The notes: generated from the letters alone by a model not told the origin. A DNA stretch of 64,000 nt from Mycobacterium sp. ITM-2016-00316 (GCF_002968335.2 NZ_CP134398.1:1054001-1118000); one strand, 5' to 3'. Counted from the stretch's first letter, positions 49,539 to 59,020 are shown. Program-made: numbers and translations.

Positions 49539-50438
49539 ATGGACAAGCCCGCCATCGACTCCGATGGCGGGCTTGCTCATTTTCCCGACGCCACGGTAGC
49601 CCCGATTCGTCTACGGCTGGATGTCGCCTACGACGGCACCGACTTCGCGGGCTGGGCCACCCAGGAAGGGCAGCGCACCGTCGCCGGTGTCCTGGAGGGT
49701 GCCCTGTCGACGGTGTTCCGCACCCCGGTGATCCTGCGGGCGGCCGGGCGCACCGATGCCGGTGTGCACGCCAGCGGCCAGGTGGTGCATGTCGATGTGC
49801 CCGAAGATGCGCTGCGACACGCGTACCCGCGCGCCGCACGTCCGGCGGGCGAGCCCGAATTCCTGCCGCTGACAAGGCGTCTGGCGCGGTTCGTGCCCGA
49901 GGACGTCCGGGTGCTCGGCATCGTGCGCGCCCCGGAGGGTTTCGATGCGCGGTTTTCCGCACTGCGCAGGCATTACGAATACCGGCTCGCCACGGCGCCG
50001 TATGGCGCCACCCCACAGCAGGCCCGGTTCGTCACGCCGTGGCCACGCCCGCTCGACGTGACCGCCATGGCGGACGCGTCGCGCCACCTGGTCGGCCTGC
50101 ACGACTTCGCCGCCTTCTGTAAGCACCGCGAGGGTGCCACCACGATCCGCGAGATGCAACGCCTGGACTGGACGCGCGACGGTGACCTGATCACCGCCCA
50201 TGTCAGCGCCGACGCGTTCTGCTGGTCGATGGTGCGGTCATTGGTGGGTGCCCTGCTGGCCGTGGGGGAGGGCCGCCGGGAGCCGGCGTGGTGTGCGTCG
50301 CTGCTCGGTGCGTCCAAGCGCTCCAGCGATTTCGCCGCGGCTCCGGCCCGTGGGTTGACGCTGGTGGGGGTGGACTATCCGGCCGATGATCAGCTGGCGG
50401 CGCGCATCACCGTGACCCGCGATCTCCGCACCCTCTGA
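49539..50438 (+). CDS. truA: tRNA pseudouridine(38-40) synthase
   Basis: 299 residues from ATG 49539. Core begins [27 protein letters not shown], with catalytic Asp in [14 protein letters not shown] and [16 protein letters not shown]. The first ~20 codons are non-conserved and are the only in-frame way to start; they include a perfect hairpin. Mtb TruA also has a variable extension of similar size. Follows rplQ by 7 bp. Confidence 0.93.
   Translation: MDKPAIDSDGGLAHFPDATVAPIRLRLDVAYDGTDFAGWATQEGQRTVAGVLEGALSTVFRTPVILRAAGRTDAGVHASGQVVHVDVPEDALRHAYPRAARPAGEPEFLPLTRRLARFVPEDVRVLGIVRAPEGFDARFSALRRHYEYRLATAPYGATPQQARFVTPWPRPLDVTAMADASRHLVGLHDFAAFCKHREGATTIREMQRLDWTRDGDLITAHVSADAFCWSMVRSLVGALLAVGEGRREPAWCASLLGASKRSSDFAAAPARGLTLVGVDYPADDQLAARITVTRDLRTL
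49544..49583 (+). terminator. Terminator-like hairpin inside the first codons of truA
   Basis: Perfect 14-bp stem (49544-49557 with 49562-49575), 4-nt loop ACTC, followed six bases on by TTTT (49580-49583). It starts 12 bp after the rplQ stop. It looks like the intrinsic terminator of the ribosomal operon placed within truA coding sequence; the weak T run may make it partial. Confidence 0.65.
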
Positions 50439-50445
50439 GGCGGCC

Positions 50446-51135
50446 TCAGAGCCGCTGCGCGACGAAATCGGCGGCCTGGTTCACCATGCCCGCCTTGATG
50501 TAGGCCGGCGCCAGGTGGTCGGCCCAATAGGACTCCCAGTTCTCCGGATCGGTCGGATTGCAGATCGGGTCGTCGCCGTGGCACAGCTCGATGGTGCGTT
50601 CCTGGTAGACCGGGCTGAAGTTCGAGAGCGGGCCCACCCAGGCGATCCCGTTGCCGAACAGCGCCACCGCGGCGACCTTCTGGTCGATGCCCGGTGGCAG
50701 CGGCTTGGTGAACCCGAAGGCAGCGAACGGGACGGCCAGCACCACATCGGTGACGGCCGCACCGAGGGAGTAGCCACCCAGGACGAGCCGGGTGTCCGGG
50801 CAGTTGGCCGACATGTACTGCGCCCGGGCGCTCATATCGTTGGCGCCGATGTCGATCTGGGTGTCCGCGGGGTATTTCACCGCATACAGTGCGACGTTCT
50901 TGCCCGTCTTGGAGCGCAGTGCGCTCACGAGGGCGTTGCCGATCGGACCGGCACCGGCGGATTCCATGCGCCCCCGCGCGAAGATCAGCTCGGCGTCGGG
51001 GCAGGACACCGCCCCGGCGGTCGGCAGCAGGGCGGGCGCAGTGAGCGCGGGTGCGGTCAGTGCGGCCAGCACGACGAGCACTGCAGACGCCAGCACGGTG
51101 ACGCGGCGGACCGGACCTCTCGGCGTCAAGATCAC
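50446..51135 (-). CDS. Secreted cutinase-family esterase
   Basis: 229 residues. Signal peptide with hydrophobic core VLASAVLVVLAALTAPAL ending near Ala42; mature protein starts VSCPDAELIFARG. Serine hydrolase nucleophile GGYSLGAAV, catalytic Asp in CHGDDPIC and His in WADHLAPAY. Mycobacterial cutinase-like proteins are envelope esterases or phospholipases. One of four tandem paralogues. Confidence 0.92.
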   Translation of the reverse strand: MILTPRGPVRRVTVLASAVLVVLAALTAPALTAPALLPTAGAVSCPDAELIFARGRMESAGAGPIGNALVSALRSKTGKNVALYAVKYPADTQIDIGANDMSARAQYMSANCPDTRLVLGGYSLGAAVTDVVLAVPFAAFGFTKPLPPGIDQKVAAVALFGNGIAWVGPLSNFSPVYQERTIELCHGDDPICNPTDPENWESYWADHLAPAYIKAGMVNQAADFVAQRL

Positions 51136-51186
51136 CGCACCGAGTGTAGCGGCCGGAATTGACGTGTGCGTTGCGAAGTGAGCCGT

Positions 51187-51897
51187 CTACCGCACCCGGG
51201 CGGCGGCGAAGTCGGCGGCCTGGTCGATCAGCCCGGAACTGATGTAGCCGTCCTGCAGGTGGTCACCCCAGACCCGCTGCAGATCGTTGAGGTCGTTCGG
51301 CAGACCGCCCGAACAGACCGGGTCTTCGGCGTTGCAGACGTCGATCGTCCGGTCGAGGTACTGTCCGGCGATCTGGTGGCCGGGGAGCTGCTTGGAGAAG
51401 TTGCCGACCAGCACGACGGCGGCCACGTGGCTGTCCATCCCGGGCGGCAGCGGGCGGTTGAAGCCCATGCCCGGCTGGGTGGCCGACAGCGCCAGGACGG
51501 CCGATGCGGCGCCCAGCGAGTAGCCGCCCACGATCAGCCGGGTGTTCGGGCAGGCGCCCGCCATGTACTGGATGCGGTTGCTGATGTCGTTGGCGCCCTG
51601 CGGTATCTCGGTGTTGGCCCGGTAGTTCACCCCGTACACGCCGACCGGCTGGGGCAGCCGGGCATTCAGCGCGGCCACCAGCGCATTGCCGAGCCTGCCG
51701 ACGCCGGGGGCCTCGTTGCGCCCACGCGCGAAGATCAGCTCCACGGGTGCGCACGGCTCGGCCGAGGCGCGGGGAACCTGCGCGGCCGGCCCGGCCGTCG
51801 TCGTGGCCACGAACCCGCCGGCGATGGCCGCTACCGCGGCGACGGTGGCGGCGAACTTACGCGCGCGGCGCTTTGCTGGGAGGGTTCGGAAGGACAC
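51187..51897 (-). CDS. Secreted cutinase-family esterase
   Basis: 236 residues. Signal with AAIAGGFVATTTAGPAAQV, mature SAEPCAPVELIFARGRNEAPG. Nucleophile GGYSLGAAS, acid in CNAEDPVC, His in WGDHLQDGY. Closest in the cluster to the 50.4-kb gene (both GYSLG). Confidence 0.92.
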   Translation of the reverse strand: MSFRTLPAKRRARKFAATVAAVAAIAGGFVATTTAGPAAQVPRASAEPCAPVELIFARGRNEAPGVGRLGNALVAALNARLPQPVGVYGVNYRANTEIPQGANDISNRIQYMAGACPNTRLIVGGYSLGAASAVLALSATQPGMGFNRPLPPGMDSHVAAVVLVGNFSKQLPGHQIAGQYLDRTIDVCNAEDPVCSGGLPNDLNDLQRVWGDHLQDGYISSGLIDQAADFAAARVR

Positions 51898-51921
51898 CTG
51901 ATGGAGTGTACCGGGGTGCGC

Positions 51922-52569
51922 TCAGAGCAGACCGGCGGCGAAGCTCGCGGCCTGGTCCGCAGGGCCACCGTCGTAGGCGCGGTGGGCGGCGACGTCCTCG
52001 CCGGGGCCGCAGACGGGGTCGCCGAAGTTGCACAGATCGATGGACCTGCCGCCCCAGACCGGGCTCACCGTCAGCGGCAGTCCCACCTTTGCCGACGGGT
52101 TGCCGAACACCGCGAGCGCGGCGACGTGCTCGGGGGTGTTCGGCGGCAACGGGGCGTTGAACCCGATGCCGGGCACCGGGACCGCGGCGATGACGTCGAT
52201 GACGGCCGCACCCTGTGAGTAGCCGCCCAGCACCATTCGCGTGTTCGGGCAGTTGTTGATCATCCATTGGATGTGGCCGCTGGCGTCGTTGGCGCCTCCG
52301 GCGGCGGCCAGGAAGTCGAAGCTTGCCGGGTAGTTCACCGCGTAGGTGCCCACCGAGCGTCCGCCCACCTTGTTGCGCAGCGAGTTCACGAAGGCATTCC
52401 CGATCCGGCCGAGGCCCGGATCCTCATTGGTGCCGCGGGCGAACACGACTTCGATGTCGGGGCATCCCTCGGCCTGGGCCGGCGACGCCGGCGTCAGGAT
52501 CAGCGCGCCTGCTGCGGTGGCAGCGGCGGCGAGGAATACGGAACAACGGCGAACAAGATCAATGGCCAC
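51922..52569 (-). CDS. Secreted cutinase-family esterase
   Basis: 215 residues. Signal SVFLAAAATAAGALILTPASPAQA, mature EGCPDIEVVFARGTNEDPG. Nucleophile GGYSQGAAV, acid in CNFGDPVC, His in DVAAHRAY. The C-terminal triad loop is shorter than in the two preceding paralogues. Confidence 0.92.
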   Translation of the reverse strand: MAIDLVRRCSVFLAAAATAAGALILTPASPAQAEGCPDIEVVFARGTNEDPGLGRIGNAFVNSLRNKVGGRSVGTYAVNYPASFDFLAAAGGANDASGHIQWMINNCPNTRMVLGGYSQGAAVIDVIAAVPVPGIGFNAPLPPNTPEHVAALAVFGNPSAKVGLPLTVSPVWGGRSIDLCNFGDPVCGPGEDVAAHRAYDGGPADQAASFAAGLL

Positions 52570-52609
52570 GCCAAAGCATAACGCGGAGGCGGGCTAAACA
52601 AGTCCCGGA

Positions 52610-53299
52610 TCAGACGCGACCGGCGATGAACCCGGCGGCCTGCGGGATGAATCCCGATGATTCGTAGTGGGTGTGTGCGAAGGGGTTGCGCCCGCGCGAG
52701 CAGATCGGATCACCGTCGGCGCACAGGTCGATACCGCGGCCGCTGAACGGCGGTGGGGCCACCGACACCGGGTTGCTGAACTTGGCGCCGGGGTTGCCGA
52801 AGACCGCCATCGCGGCGACATTTCCGGCCAGGTTGCCGGGCAATGGCGGCGCCGAACCGAATTCGCCGATCTTCTCGCCGACCGGCGGCAGTCCGACGAG
52901 CATCGACACGATGGCCGCGCCCTGCGAATACCCGCCGAGCACGACCTGCGTTCCCGGGCATTTCTGTGCCAGGTAGGAGATGCGCCCCGTCGCGTCATAG
53001 GCGCCGTCGGCGGCGGTGAAGAAGTCGTAGGTGGCGGGATAGTTGATCCCGTAGGTGCTCAGCGTGCGGCCACCGAGTTGCGGACGCAGCGAATCCGCGA
53101 GTGCCTGTCCGACGCGGCCGATGCCGGGGGGCTCGCTGGTACCGCGCGCGAAGATCAGTTCGACATCGGAGCAGGGCTCGGCGGACGCGACCGGTGCGGG
53201 ACCGGCCAGGACGGCAATTGCGGATACCAGGGCGGATCCCAATGCGGCCGACCGGGCAGCCATCGTGCGCAGCTTCACGATCAACATCTTCACATTCAA
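52610..53299 (-). CDS. Secreted cutinase-family esterase
   Basis: 229 residues. Signal SALVSAIAVLAGPAPVASA, mature EPCSDVELIFARGTSEPPGIGRVG, the form seen in Mtb Cut3/Cut4-like proteins. Nucleophile GGYSQGAAI, acid in CADGDPIC, His in PFAHTHYE. First transcribed of the four minus-strand cutinase genes, separated from the next by 40 bp. Confidence 0.92.
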   Translation of the reverse strand: MNVKMLIVKLRTMAARSAALGSALVSAIAVLAGPAPVASAEPCSDVELIFARGTSEPPGIGRVGQALADSLRPQLGGRTLSTYGINYPATYDFFTAADGAYDATGRISYLAQKCPGTQVVLGGYSQGAAIVSMLVGLPPVGEKIGEFGSAPPLPGNLAGNVAAMAVFGNPGAKFSNPVSVAPPPFSGRGIDLCADGDPICSRGRNPFAHTHYESSGFIPQAAGFIAGRV

Positions 53300-53302
53300 A
53301 GG

Positions 53303-54313
53303 TTAGCTACGGCTAATCGGTTGCCCGGCCGACGGTTGCACGGGCGGGACGTCGGGCCAATTGGCCTGTGCCACCTGTTCGGTGCGGTCGCCCTGACGGG
53401 CCAGTGCCAGGCCGAGCAGGACCACCGCGCCGCCGATGGTCTGGGTGACGGTGATCGCCTCACCGAGCAGCGCCCAGGCGGCGAGCACCGCGAACAACAC
53501 CTCCGAGAGGCCCACCAGGGAGGCGAACCGCGGTCGCAGCCGGGCCACACCCATGATGCCCAGCGTGTAGGCGATGGCGGTCGGGATGACGGCGAGCGCG
53601 ATGACGGGGACGAACCAGGGCAGGGTCAGGCCGGCCACCGCGGCGTTCTCGGTGCTGAAGCGCATCGGCATCACACCGGAGACGCCGAGTGCGGCGACGG
53701 CGACGGCGCCGACGATCAGACCCGCCGCGGCCAGCGTGATGGGACTCAGCCCCGTGCCGTCGGAACTGGCCTTCTCCGACATCATGAAGTAGCAGGCCGC
53801 GCAGACCGCGGCGGCGAGTCCCCACAGCACTCCGGTCGAGTTGATGTGCGCGCCCGAGAACACGTCGAGCACCAGCGTGATGCCGGTGATCGCGATGGCG
53901 ACGCCGGCCAGGGTGAGGTTGCCCGGCCTGCGCCGGGTCCGTGCCCACAGCCAGCCCACCACCAGGATCGGGGCGGTGTATTCGAGCAGCAGTGCCACGC
54001 CCACCGACAGATGGGAGACGGCGTTGTAGTAGCAGAACTGGGCGCCCGCGACGGGGACCACGCCGTACGCGATGATCGTGCGGTGATGCTCCAGTGCCTC
54101 ACGGACCCACCCCGGCCTGGCGAGACTGGCGAACACGGCCATGGCCAGCGCCCCGCCCGCCAGTCGTGCGGTCACCGCGGCGGTCGGGGTCCAGCCCGCC
54201 TCCATGAGCGATTTCGCCAGCGGACCGGAGAGGCCGAAGGCGAAGGCGGACGTGATGGCGAACATCAGGCCGAGCCGGAACCGGTGCGTGGACCGCGCGT
54301 CGGTCATCGTCAT
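53303..54313 (-). CDS. EamA/DMT-family transporter
   Basis: 336 residues from MTMTDARSTHRFR (GGAG six nt upstream); an in-frame ATG at 54379 would read through the divergent regulatory region. Ten hydrophobic helices in two EamA repeats (RLGLMFAITSAFAFGLSGPLAK; VLWGLAAAVCAACYFMMSE). Probable metabolite or drug exporter; substrate unknown. Divergent from the CGNR regulator. Confidence 0.88.
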   Translation of the reverse strand: MTMTDARSTHRFRLGLMFAITSAFAFGLSGPLAKSLMEAGWTPTAAVTARLAGGALAMAVFASLARPGWVREALEHHRTIIAYGVVPVAGAQFCYYNAVSHLSVGVALLLEYTAPILVVGWLWARTRRRPGNLTLAGVAIAITGITLVLDVFSGAHINSTGVLWGLAAAVCAACYFMMSEKASSDGTGLSPITLAAAGLIVGAVAVAALGVSGVMPMRFSTENAAVAGLTLPWFVPVIALAVIPTAIAYTLGIMGVARLRPRFASLVGLSEVLFAVLAAWALLGEAITVTQTIGGAVVLLGLALARQGDRTEQVAQANWPDVPPVQPSAGQPISRS

Positions 54314-54331
54314 GAGGCGCTCCAAGGTGTA

Positions 54332-54401
54332 ATGAGTAAAATGAATGTTGCTCATGACAATATCGGTGACGGGAGTCATGCGTCAAATGATTTTCACTCA
54401 T
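54332..54401. promoter_or_regulatory. Long-range inverted repeat between the DMT transporter and CGNR gene
   Basis: ATGAGTAAAAT (54332-54342) is repeated inverted as ATTTTCACTCAT (54390-54401) with one inserted base. The region is AT-rich and also holds two TCATGAC copies. It is a probable binding region for the CGNR regulator; the right half lies at the very start of that gene. Confidence 0.4.
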
Positions 54402-54950
54402 GACACGGAGCTCACACTGCGGGCCGCGTGCGTGCTGATCAACAGCGACCGCGGTTCATCGGACGGCAACGTCGACACGATCGGCGATATCGCCGGACTG
54501 GACGACTACCTGGCCGAGTTCGGCTGGACCGGGCGCCGGGACCGGGACGCCGCCGAACTGGCCGACGTGCACCGGTTGCGGGAGCGCATCGGCCGGCTCT
54601 GGGCGGCCGCCGACGACGAGGAACGCGCGGTCGGTCAGGTGAACGCGCTGCTCTCCGATACCAAGGCCTCGCCCTGGCTGACCCGGCACGCCGAGATGCC
54701 GGAATGGCATCTGCATCTGGCCTCGATCCACGACCCGCTGGCGCGCAGGATGGGCGCCGAGATGGCGATGGCGCTGGCCGACCTCATCCGCGGCGGTGAA
54801 CTGCGCCGGCTCAAGACGTGCGCCGCCCCGGATTGTGACGCCGTGCTCTTTGATGTGTCCCGAAACCGCTCGAAGATCTTCTGCGACACCGGAAACTGCG
54901 GCAACCGGCAACACGTGGCGGCCTACCGGCAACGGCGCGGCAAGGAGTAG
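54378..54950 (+). CDS. CGNR zinc-finger (ABATE-domain) regulator
   Basis: About 190 residues. N-terminal ABATE-type stress domain, C-terminal zinc finger CAAPDCDAVLFDVSRNRSKIFCDTGNCGNRQHVAAYRQRR with the CGNR signature. Such proteins are putative DNA-binding regulators of neighbouring transporters. Start uncertain: ATG 54378 is 2 nt from GGGAG; ATG 54387 is 11 nt away. Confidence 0.85.
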   Translation: MRQMIFTHDTELTLRAACVLINSDRGSSDGNVDTIGDIAGLDDYLAEFGWTGRRDRDAAELADVHRLRERIGRLWAAADDEERAVGQVNALLSDTKASPWLTRHAEMPEWHLHLASIHDPLARRMGAEMAMALADLIRGGELRRLKTCAAPDCDAVLFDVSRNRSKIFCDTGNCGNRQHVAAYRQRRGKE

Positions 54951-55016
54951 CAGCGCGCCGGAAAGTGGTGCGGACAGCCGTGCGGCAGGCCGGTTAGGGT
55001 CGAAGCCGGGGGGCAC

Positions 55017-56414
55017 ATGGTTCGGCGTTCGGTGACACGGCTTCAGGTCAGCGGTTACCGCTTCCTGACGCGCAGAATGGAATACGCGTTGGCGTACCGG
55101 GATATCCGGATGCTCGACGACCCGATCCGCAGCCAATCGATGGCGCTGGCCGCCGGCATGGTGCTGGCCGCGATCGTGGTGGCGGTCTGTGCGGTGCTGG
55201 CGCTGCTGCGGCCGCACGGAAGTCTGGGAACCGATCCCGTCGTCATGGTGCGGGAGTCCGGTGCGATGTACGTACGAGTCGGTGACGTCATGCACCCGGT
55301 GCCCAACCTGGCGTCCGCTCGGCTGATCGCCGGAACCCCGGCGGCGCCTCGGCTGGTGAGCGCGGCCATGATCGCAGCCGCCGAACGCGGTCCGCTGATG
55401 GGCATCCCGGGCGCGCCGGGCGATCTCGCGCCGGCACTCGCGGACGAACAGCAGGCCTGGACGGTGTGCGATGACAGCGACGACTCGAGCACGACGATGA
55501 TCATCGGCCCACCCGCGCCGTATCCGATCGCTCCGCCGGTCCTGGTCACCGCGGCGCAGGAACGCGCGCGGGGCACCTTCGTGTTGTACGCCGGGCGGCG
55601 CGCCGCAGTGGACCTGCGTGACCGGGCAGCGATACGGGCGCTGCGTCTCGACGATATTGTCCCGCTGAGGGTTTCGGCCGCACTACTGGATCCCCTCCCG
55701 GAGGCGGCGCCGATCGCGGCGCCCCGGGTGCCCGGTGCCGGAGGTCCCGGACCTGCCGGGCTCGCCGATTTCCGGGTCGGGGAGGTGCTGCGCGTGCCGC
55801 GGGCCGGTGACGCCGCCGACCACTATGTGGTGCTTGCCGGTGGAGTGCAGCGGGTGGGGCGGGTGGCGGCCGACCTGATCCGCTTCACGGACTCACACGG
55901 TGCCGGCGAAATACCCGACGTACCGGCCGACCGGATCACCGCGGTGCCGGTGCTGGACACCTTGGCGGTCACCGATCTGGCCGATCCGGTGCTCGCCGGT
56001 GCGGAGCGCGGTGGTGTGCTGTGCACACGTTGGCAGTGGCGGCGGTCCGCACCGACAGTGGACACCGCCGTGTTGGCGCCGGGCACCCGGCCGGAGCCCG
56101 AACACGCGCTCGAGCTGGTCCAGGCCGATGGCGCCGGACCCGGGATCGACGCCGTCGCGGTGCCGGCCGGCCACAGTATCTACACCCGGGCGGCGGGTGT
56201 CACCGGGGAAGGCCTGTCGACCGGCCCGCGGTACCTGGTCACCGGGTCTGGCGTGGCCTTCGGTGTCGGTGACGCCGAAGCGGCCGAAGCCCTCGGGCTG
56301 CCGCCGGCACCGGGAGCCGCGCCGTGGCCGCTGCTCGCGCTGTTACCGCGCGGACCCGAACTCGGTGTCGCCCGTGCCACCGTCGTGCGGGACAGCATCA
56401 GCGCCCCGTCGTGA
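55017..56414 (+). CDS. eccB4: ESX-4 secretion component EccB4
   Basis: 465 residues. Short cytosolic N-terminus (TRLQVSGYRFLTRRMEYALAYRDIRM), one membrane helix at about 43-65, then a large outside domain with repeat motifs and Cys pair in AWTVC and GVLCTRW, as in EccB proteins. Anchors the type VII machine in the membrane. ATG follows GGGGGG. 3' end overlaps mycP4 by 72 bp on the opposite strand. Confidence 0.93.
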   Translation: MVRRSVTRLQVSGYRFLTRRMEYALAYRDIRMLDDPIRSQSMALAAGMVLAAIVVAVCAVLALLRPHGSLGTDPVVMVRESGAMYVRVGDVMHPVPNLASARLIAGTPAAPRLVSAAMIAAAERGPLMGIPGAPGDLAPALADEQQAWTVCDDSDDSSTTMIIGPPAPYPIAPPVLVTAAQERARGTFVLYAGRRAAVDLRDRAAIRALRLDDIVPLRVSAALLDPLPEAAPIAAPRVPGAGGPGPAGLADFRVGEVLRVPRAGDAADHYVVLAGGVQRVGRVAADLIRFTDSHGAGEIPDVPADRITAVPVLDTLAVTDLADPVLAGAERGGVLCTRWQWRRSAPTVDTAVLAPGTRPEPEHALELVQADGAGPGIDAVAVPAGHSIYTRAAGVTGEGLSTGPRYLVTGSGVAFGVGDAEAAEALGLPPAPGAAPWPLLALLPRGPELGVARATVVRDSISAPS

Positions 56415-57710
56415 CCTCAGCGCCACCGATGCCACCGCAAGCACCGCGCACACCGCGGCACCGAACAGGGCGAACCGTCGCGGCCCGGCCTCGCTGACCA
56501 CGGCGGGCGGCCGCGCGAGGGGGCGCGCCGCGCTCGGCGGTACCGGACCGGCGATACCGTGCATCGCTGCCAGCACATCCACCACGCCGTGGCCCACCAA
56601 CGGATTCCACCCCGATGCGGGACGCCGCGCCGTGCTCTCGATGCGGTGCATCACCTGCCGGGCGGTCAGGTTCGGGGCCACCGCGCGGAGCAGCGCGGCA
56701 ACTCCCGATACCACCGGGGCCGCATAGCTGGTTCCCGAAATCGGCTGTGGTTCAGCGTATCCCGGCATGGTGTCCACCAGACCCTCCCCGGTCGGGTTCA
56801 GCGATATCACGGCCTCGGCGGGGGCGGCGACGTCCACCCACGGACCAGCCAAGGTGAAGTCCGACGGTGCCCCGTCGGCATCCACCGACCCGACCGTCAG
56901 GACATGGTCGTCATACCAACTGGGGCTGGCCACCACCTCGACGCGATCCCAGTCCGGCCCGCCGGCGGCAGCGGGCAGTGGGTTCTGTTTCGGGCACGTG
57001 CCCTGTCCGCCCACATTGCCGGCCGCGGCAACGACCACCACGTTGCGGGTGTCCACCGCGTACGCCAGGGCCGCACCCAACGCGCGGTCATCGAGCGCGT
57101 CGGCGACCGCGAGGCAGGCCACCGACGAGATGTTGATGACCGTCGCACCCTGGTCGGCGGCGGCCCGCACCGCCGCCGCGAGCGATTCGACATCGCCGAC
57201 ACCGTCCCCGCCGCCGGCGTGCCCGGAGGCGCGGAATTTGATGCTGGACTGCCGGATTGCCAGAATGGCGGCATCCGGGGCGATACCGCTGAACCCGCCG
57301 GCCGGGTCGGGAGCCGCACCGATGATCCCGGCGACGATGGTGCCGTGGCCGTCACAGTCTGCGGTGCCGTCACCGTCGGCGACATAATCCCCACCCGGCA
57401 CCAGATGCGGTAGCAGCCGGTGCCGCGCCACGCCGGTGTCGATGACCGCCACCAGCTGCCCGGCGCCGCGGGTGCGAACCCACGCGGTGCGCAGTTCGGG
57501 CCTGTCCCGTTGCGGGCCGGCCACCACCGCCGGTGCGGTGGCGCAGGTCGCGAATTGTTCTGTGGGATAACGCGAAGCGGCCGGTCCGGCAGGCGGCAAC
57601 AACCGATCCTCGATCGGTGGCGGACCGACGGCGGCGGCAGGGATCGCACCGAGGACCGGCGCGACCGTCAGCAGCACGGTCGCGATCATCGGCGCAGTCC
57701 GGCCGGTCAT
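56343..57710 (-). CDS. mycP4: ESX-4 mycosin, membrane-anchored subtilisin-like protease
   Basis: 455 residues. Signal peptide at 1-27; catalytic triad Asp91 (VAVIDTGV), His122 (CDGHGT), Ser328 (SGTSYAAP), oxyanion Asn in AAAGNVGG; C-terminal membrane helix at about 411-430. Mycosins stabilise the type VII complex. Its ATG overlaps the eccD4 stop (ATGA). The frame is open further upstream, but that would run through eccD4 and is rejected. Confidence 0.94.
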   Translation of the reverse strand: MTGRTAPMIATVLLTVAPVLGAIPAAAVGPPPIEDRLLPPAGPAASRYPTEQFATCATAPAVVAGPQRDRPELRTAWVRTRGAGQLVAVIDTGVARHRLLPHLVPGGDYVADGDGTADCDGHGTIVAGIIGAAPDPAGGFSGIAPDAAILAIRQSSIKFRASGHAGGGDGVGDVESLAAAVRAAADQGATVINISSVACLAVADALDDRALGAALAYAVDTRNVVVVAAAGNVGGQGTCPKQNPLPAAAGGPDWDRVEVVASPSWYDDHVLTVGSVDADGAPSDFTLAGPWVDVAAPAEAVISLNPTGEGLVDTMPGYAEPQPISGTSYAAPVVSGVAALLRAVAPNLTARQVMHRIESTARRPASGWNPLVGHGVVDVLAAMHGIAGPVPPSAARPLARPPAVVSEAGPRRFALFGAAVCAVLAVASVALRSRRGADAVPHDGGTGDTEFGSAR

Positions 57711-59020
57711 CCGACACTCATCGATCGCACCAACTCGTACACATCGGCGACCCAACATGCCAGCGGCACCACCCCGGCAAGCAGGATGTATTCGGCCACA
57801 TCGCCGCCGCGTGCCCATGACGACGCGCGCGTGCCCCGGCCTGCCCGGCACCAGCCCGCGAGCGCCACGGTCAGCACCACGGCCGGGCCTGCGTACCGCG
57901 GTGCCGATACCGTCGCCAGCGCGACCGCTGTCGCGGCGCAGATGAGGCCGCACCACCCCAGGGCGGTGCGGCACCGCGGGTCGGCGTAGCACCGGGTCCG
58001 CAGCAGCAGCAGGGCCGCCAGCACCGCGGCCAGCGCGAATCCGGGCAGCCACGAGGCGGCGCGCAGGCAGCCGGTGGCGATCGCGCCGGCGGCCAGCGCG
58101 GCCGTCGCGGCGCCTCCGGTGACCAGCCCGGCGAAGACTGCGCGGCCACCGACCGCGGCCGCGGCGGACACCGGTGCGGCGCCGATACCGTCGCCGGGAA
58201 AGGGAGGACGAAGACCGTTGAGCGCCAGCGCAATCCGGCCGGCCGCGCTGAGTAATCCCAGGGCCAGCGTGCCGAGCACGGCACCCGATGCCGCCAAGTC
58301 CACGGGCACCACGAGCGAGAACGCTGCCACCGCCGCCACGGCCGCGGACGCGGTGGCCGCAGCGGTGAGCAACCAGACATCGACGCGCGCGGCGCGCAGC
58401 AACCACAGCGTCGCGACACAGCCGGCGGCCGCGCCGAGTGTCACCCCCGGCGCGCCGCCGCCAGCGGGTACCGCCAGAAACCCTGCTACGCAGACGAAAC
58501 CAATCGACAGACCGTGCAGGGTCGAGCGCATGGCGTCCCATCGCCAGGCGGCGATCAGGCACACCGCGGCGCTGATCGAGGCGGTCCCCGCGGCCGCCAT
58601 CGGCGCGCCACCGTGGATGCCCGAGTAACCGAGCACGATCACCGCGGCCAGACCGGCGCACGTCCAGAACCCGGCGCAGACCGCGGGGCCGGATTCGGGA
58701 CCCGGCTCGCCCCCTGCCACGGTGCGGAAGGCATCTTCGGGTAGCGGGCCGGGTGCCGGGGCGCCGACGACAGAGAGCACCATGACGTCGCCGTCGGATA
58801 CTCCGCTCTCGTGCAGGGTCATCGACTCATCACAGTGACCACCGCACAGACGGTCCAGTCGCCAACCCTGCGGCGCGGCATCCGACGCCTCGTCGCCGGC
58901 GACGAGGCCGACGATATCGGGCAGCAGCAGGCCCAGTTCGGCATGCCGTGGCAGCACGAGGTCGACCACGTGCGGCCGCCGGGCATCCTGAATCGACACC
59001 CGGCACAACGGATCATCCAT
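57707..59020 (-). CDS. eccD4: ESX-4 membrane channel component EccD4
   Basis: 437 residues from MDDPLCRVSIQDARRPHVVDLVLPRHAELG. Residues 1-90 form the ubiquitin-like domain of EccD; the rest is about 11 hydrophobic helices. EccD forms the membrane pore region. Coupled to mycP4. Divergent from eccC4, with about 110 bp between starts. Confidence 0.92.
   Translation of the reverse strand: MDDPLCRVSIQDARRPHVVDLVLPRHAELGLLLPDIVGLVAGDEASDAAPQGWRLDRLCGGHCDESMTLHESGVSDGDVMVLSVVGAPAPGPLPEDAFRTVAGGEPGPESGPAVCAGFWTCAGLAAVIVLGYSGIHGGAPMAAAGTASISAAVCLIAAWRWDAMRSTLHGLSIGFVCVAGFLAVPAGGGAPGVTLGAAAGCVATLWLLRAARVDVWLLTAAATASAAVAAVAAFSLVVPVDLAASGAVLGTLALGLLSAAGRIALALNGLRPPFPGDGIGAAPVSAAAAVGGRAVFAGLVTGGAATAALAAGAIATGCLRAASWLPGFALAAVLAALLLLRTRCYADPRCRTALGWCGLICAATAVALATVSAPRYAGPAVVLTVALAGWCRAGRGTRASSWARGGDVAEYILLAGVVPLACWVADVYELVRSMSVG

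Noticed and set aside
52667..54403. 578-codon plus-strand open frame across a cutinase and the DMT transporter
   Set aside because: Translation is repetitive and polar; both genes on the other strand have clear domains.
56343..58661. Single 772-codon frame covering mycP4 and part of eccD4
   Set aside because: The upstream part is out of frame with eccD4; mycP4 starts at 57710 with a signal peptide and overlaps the eccD4 stop.
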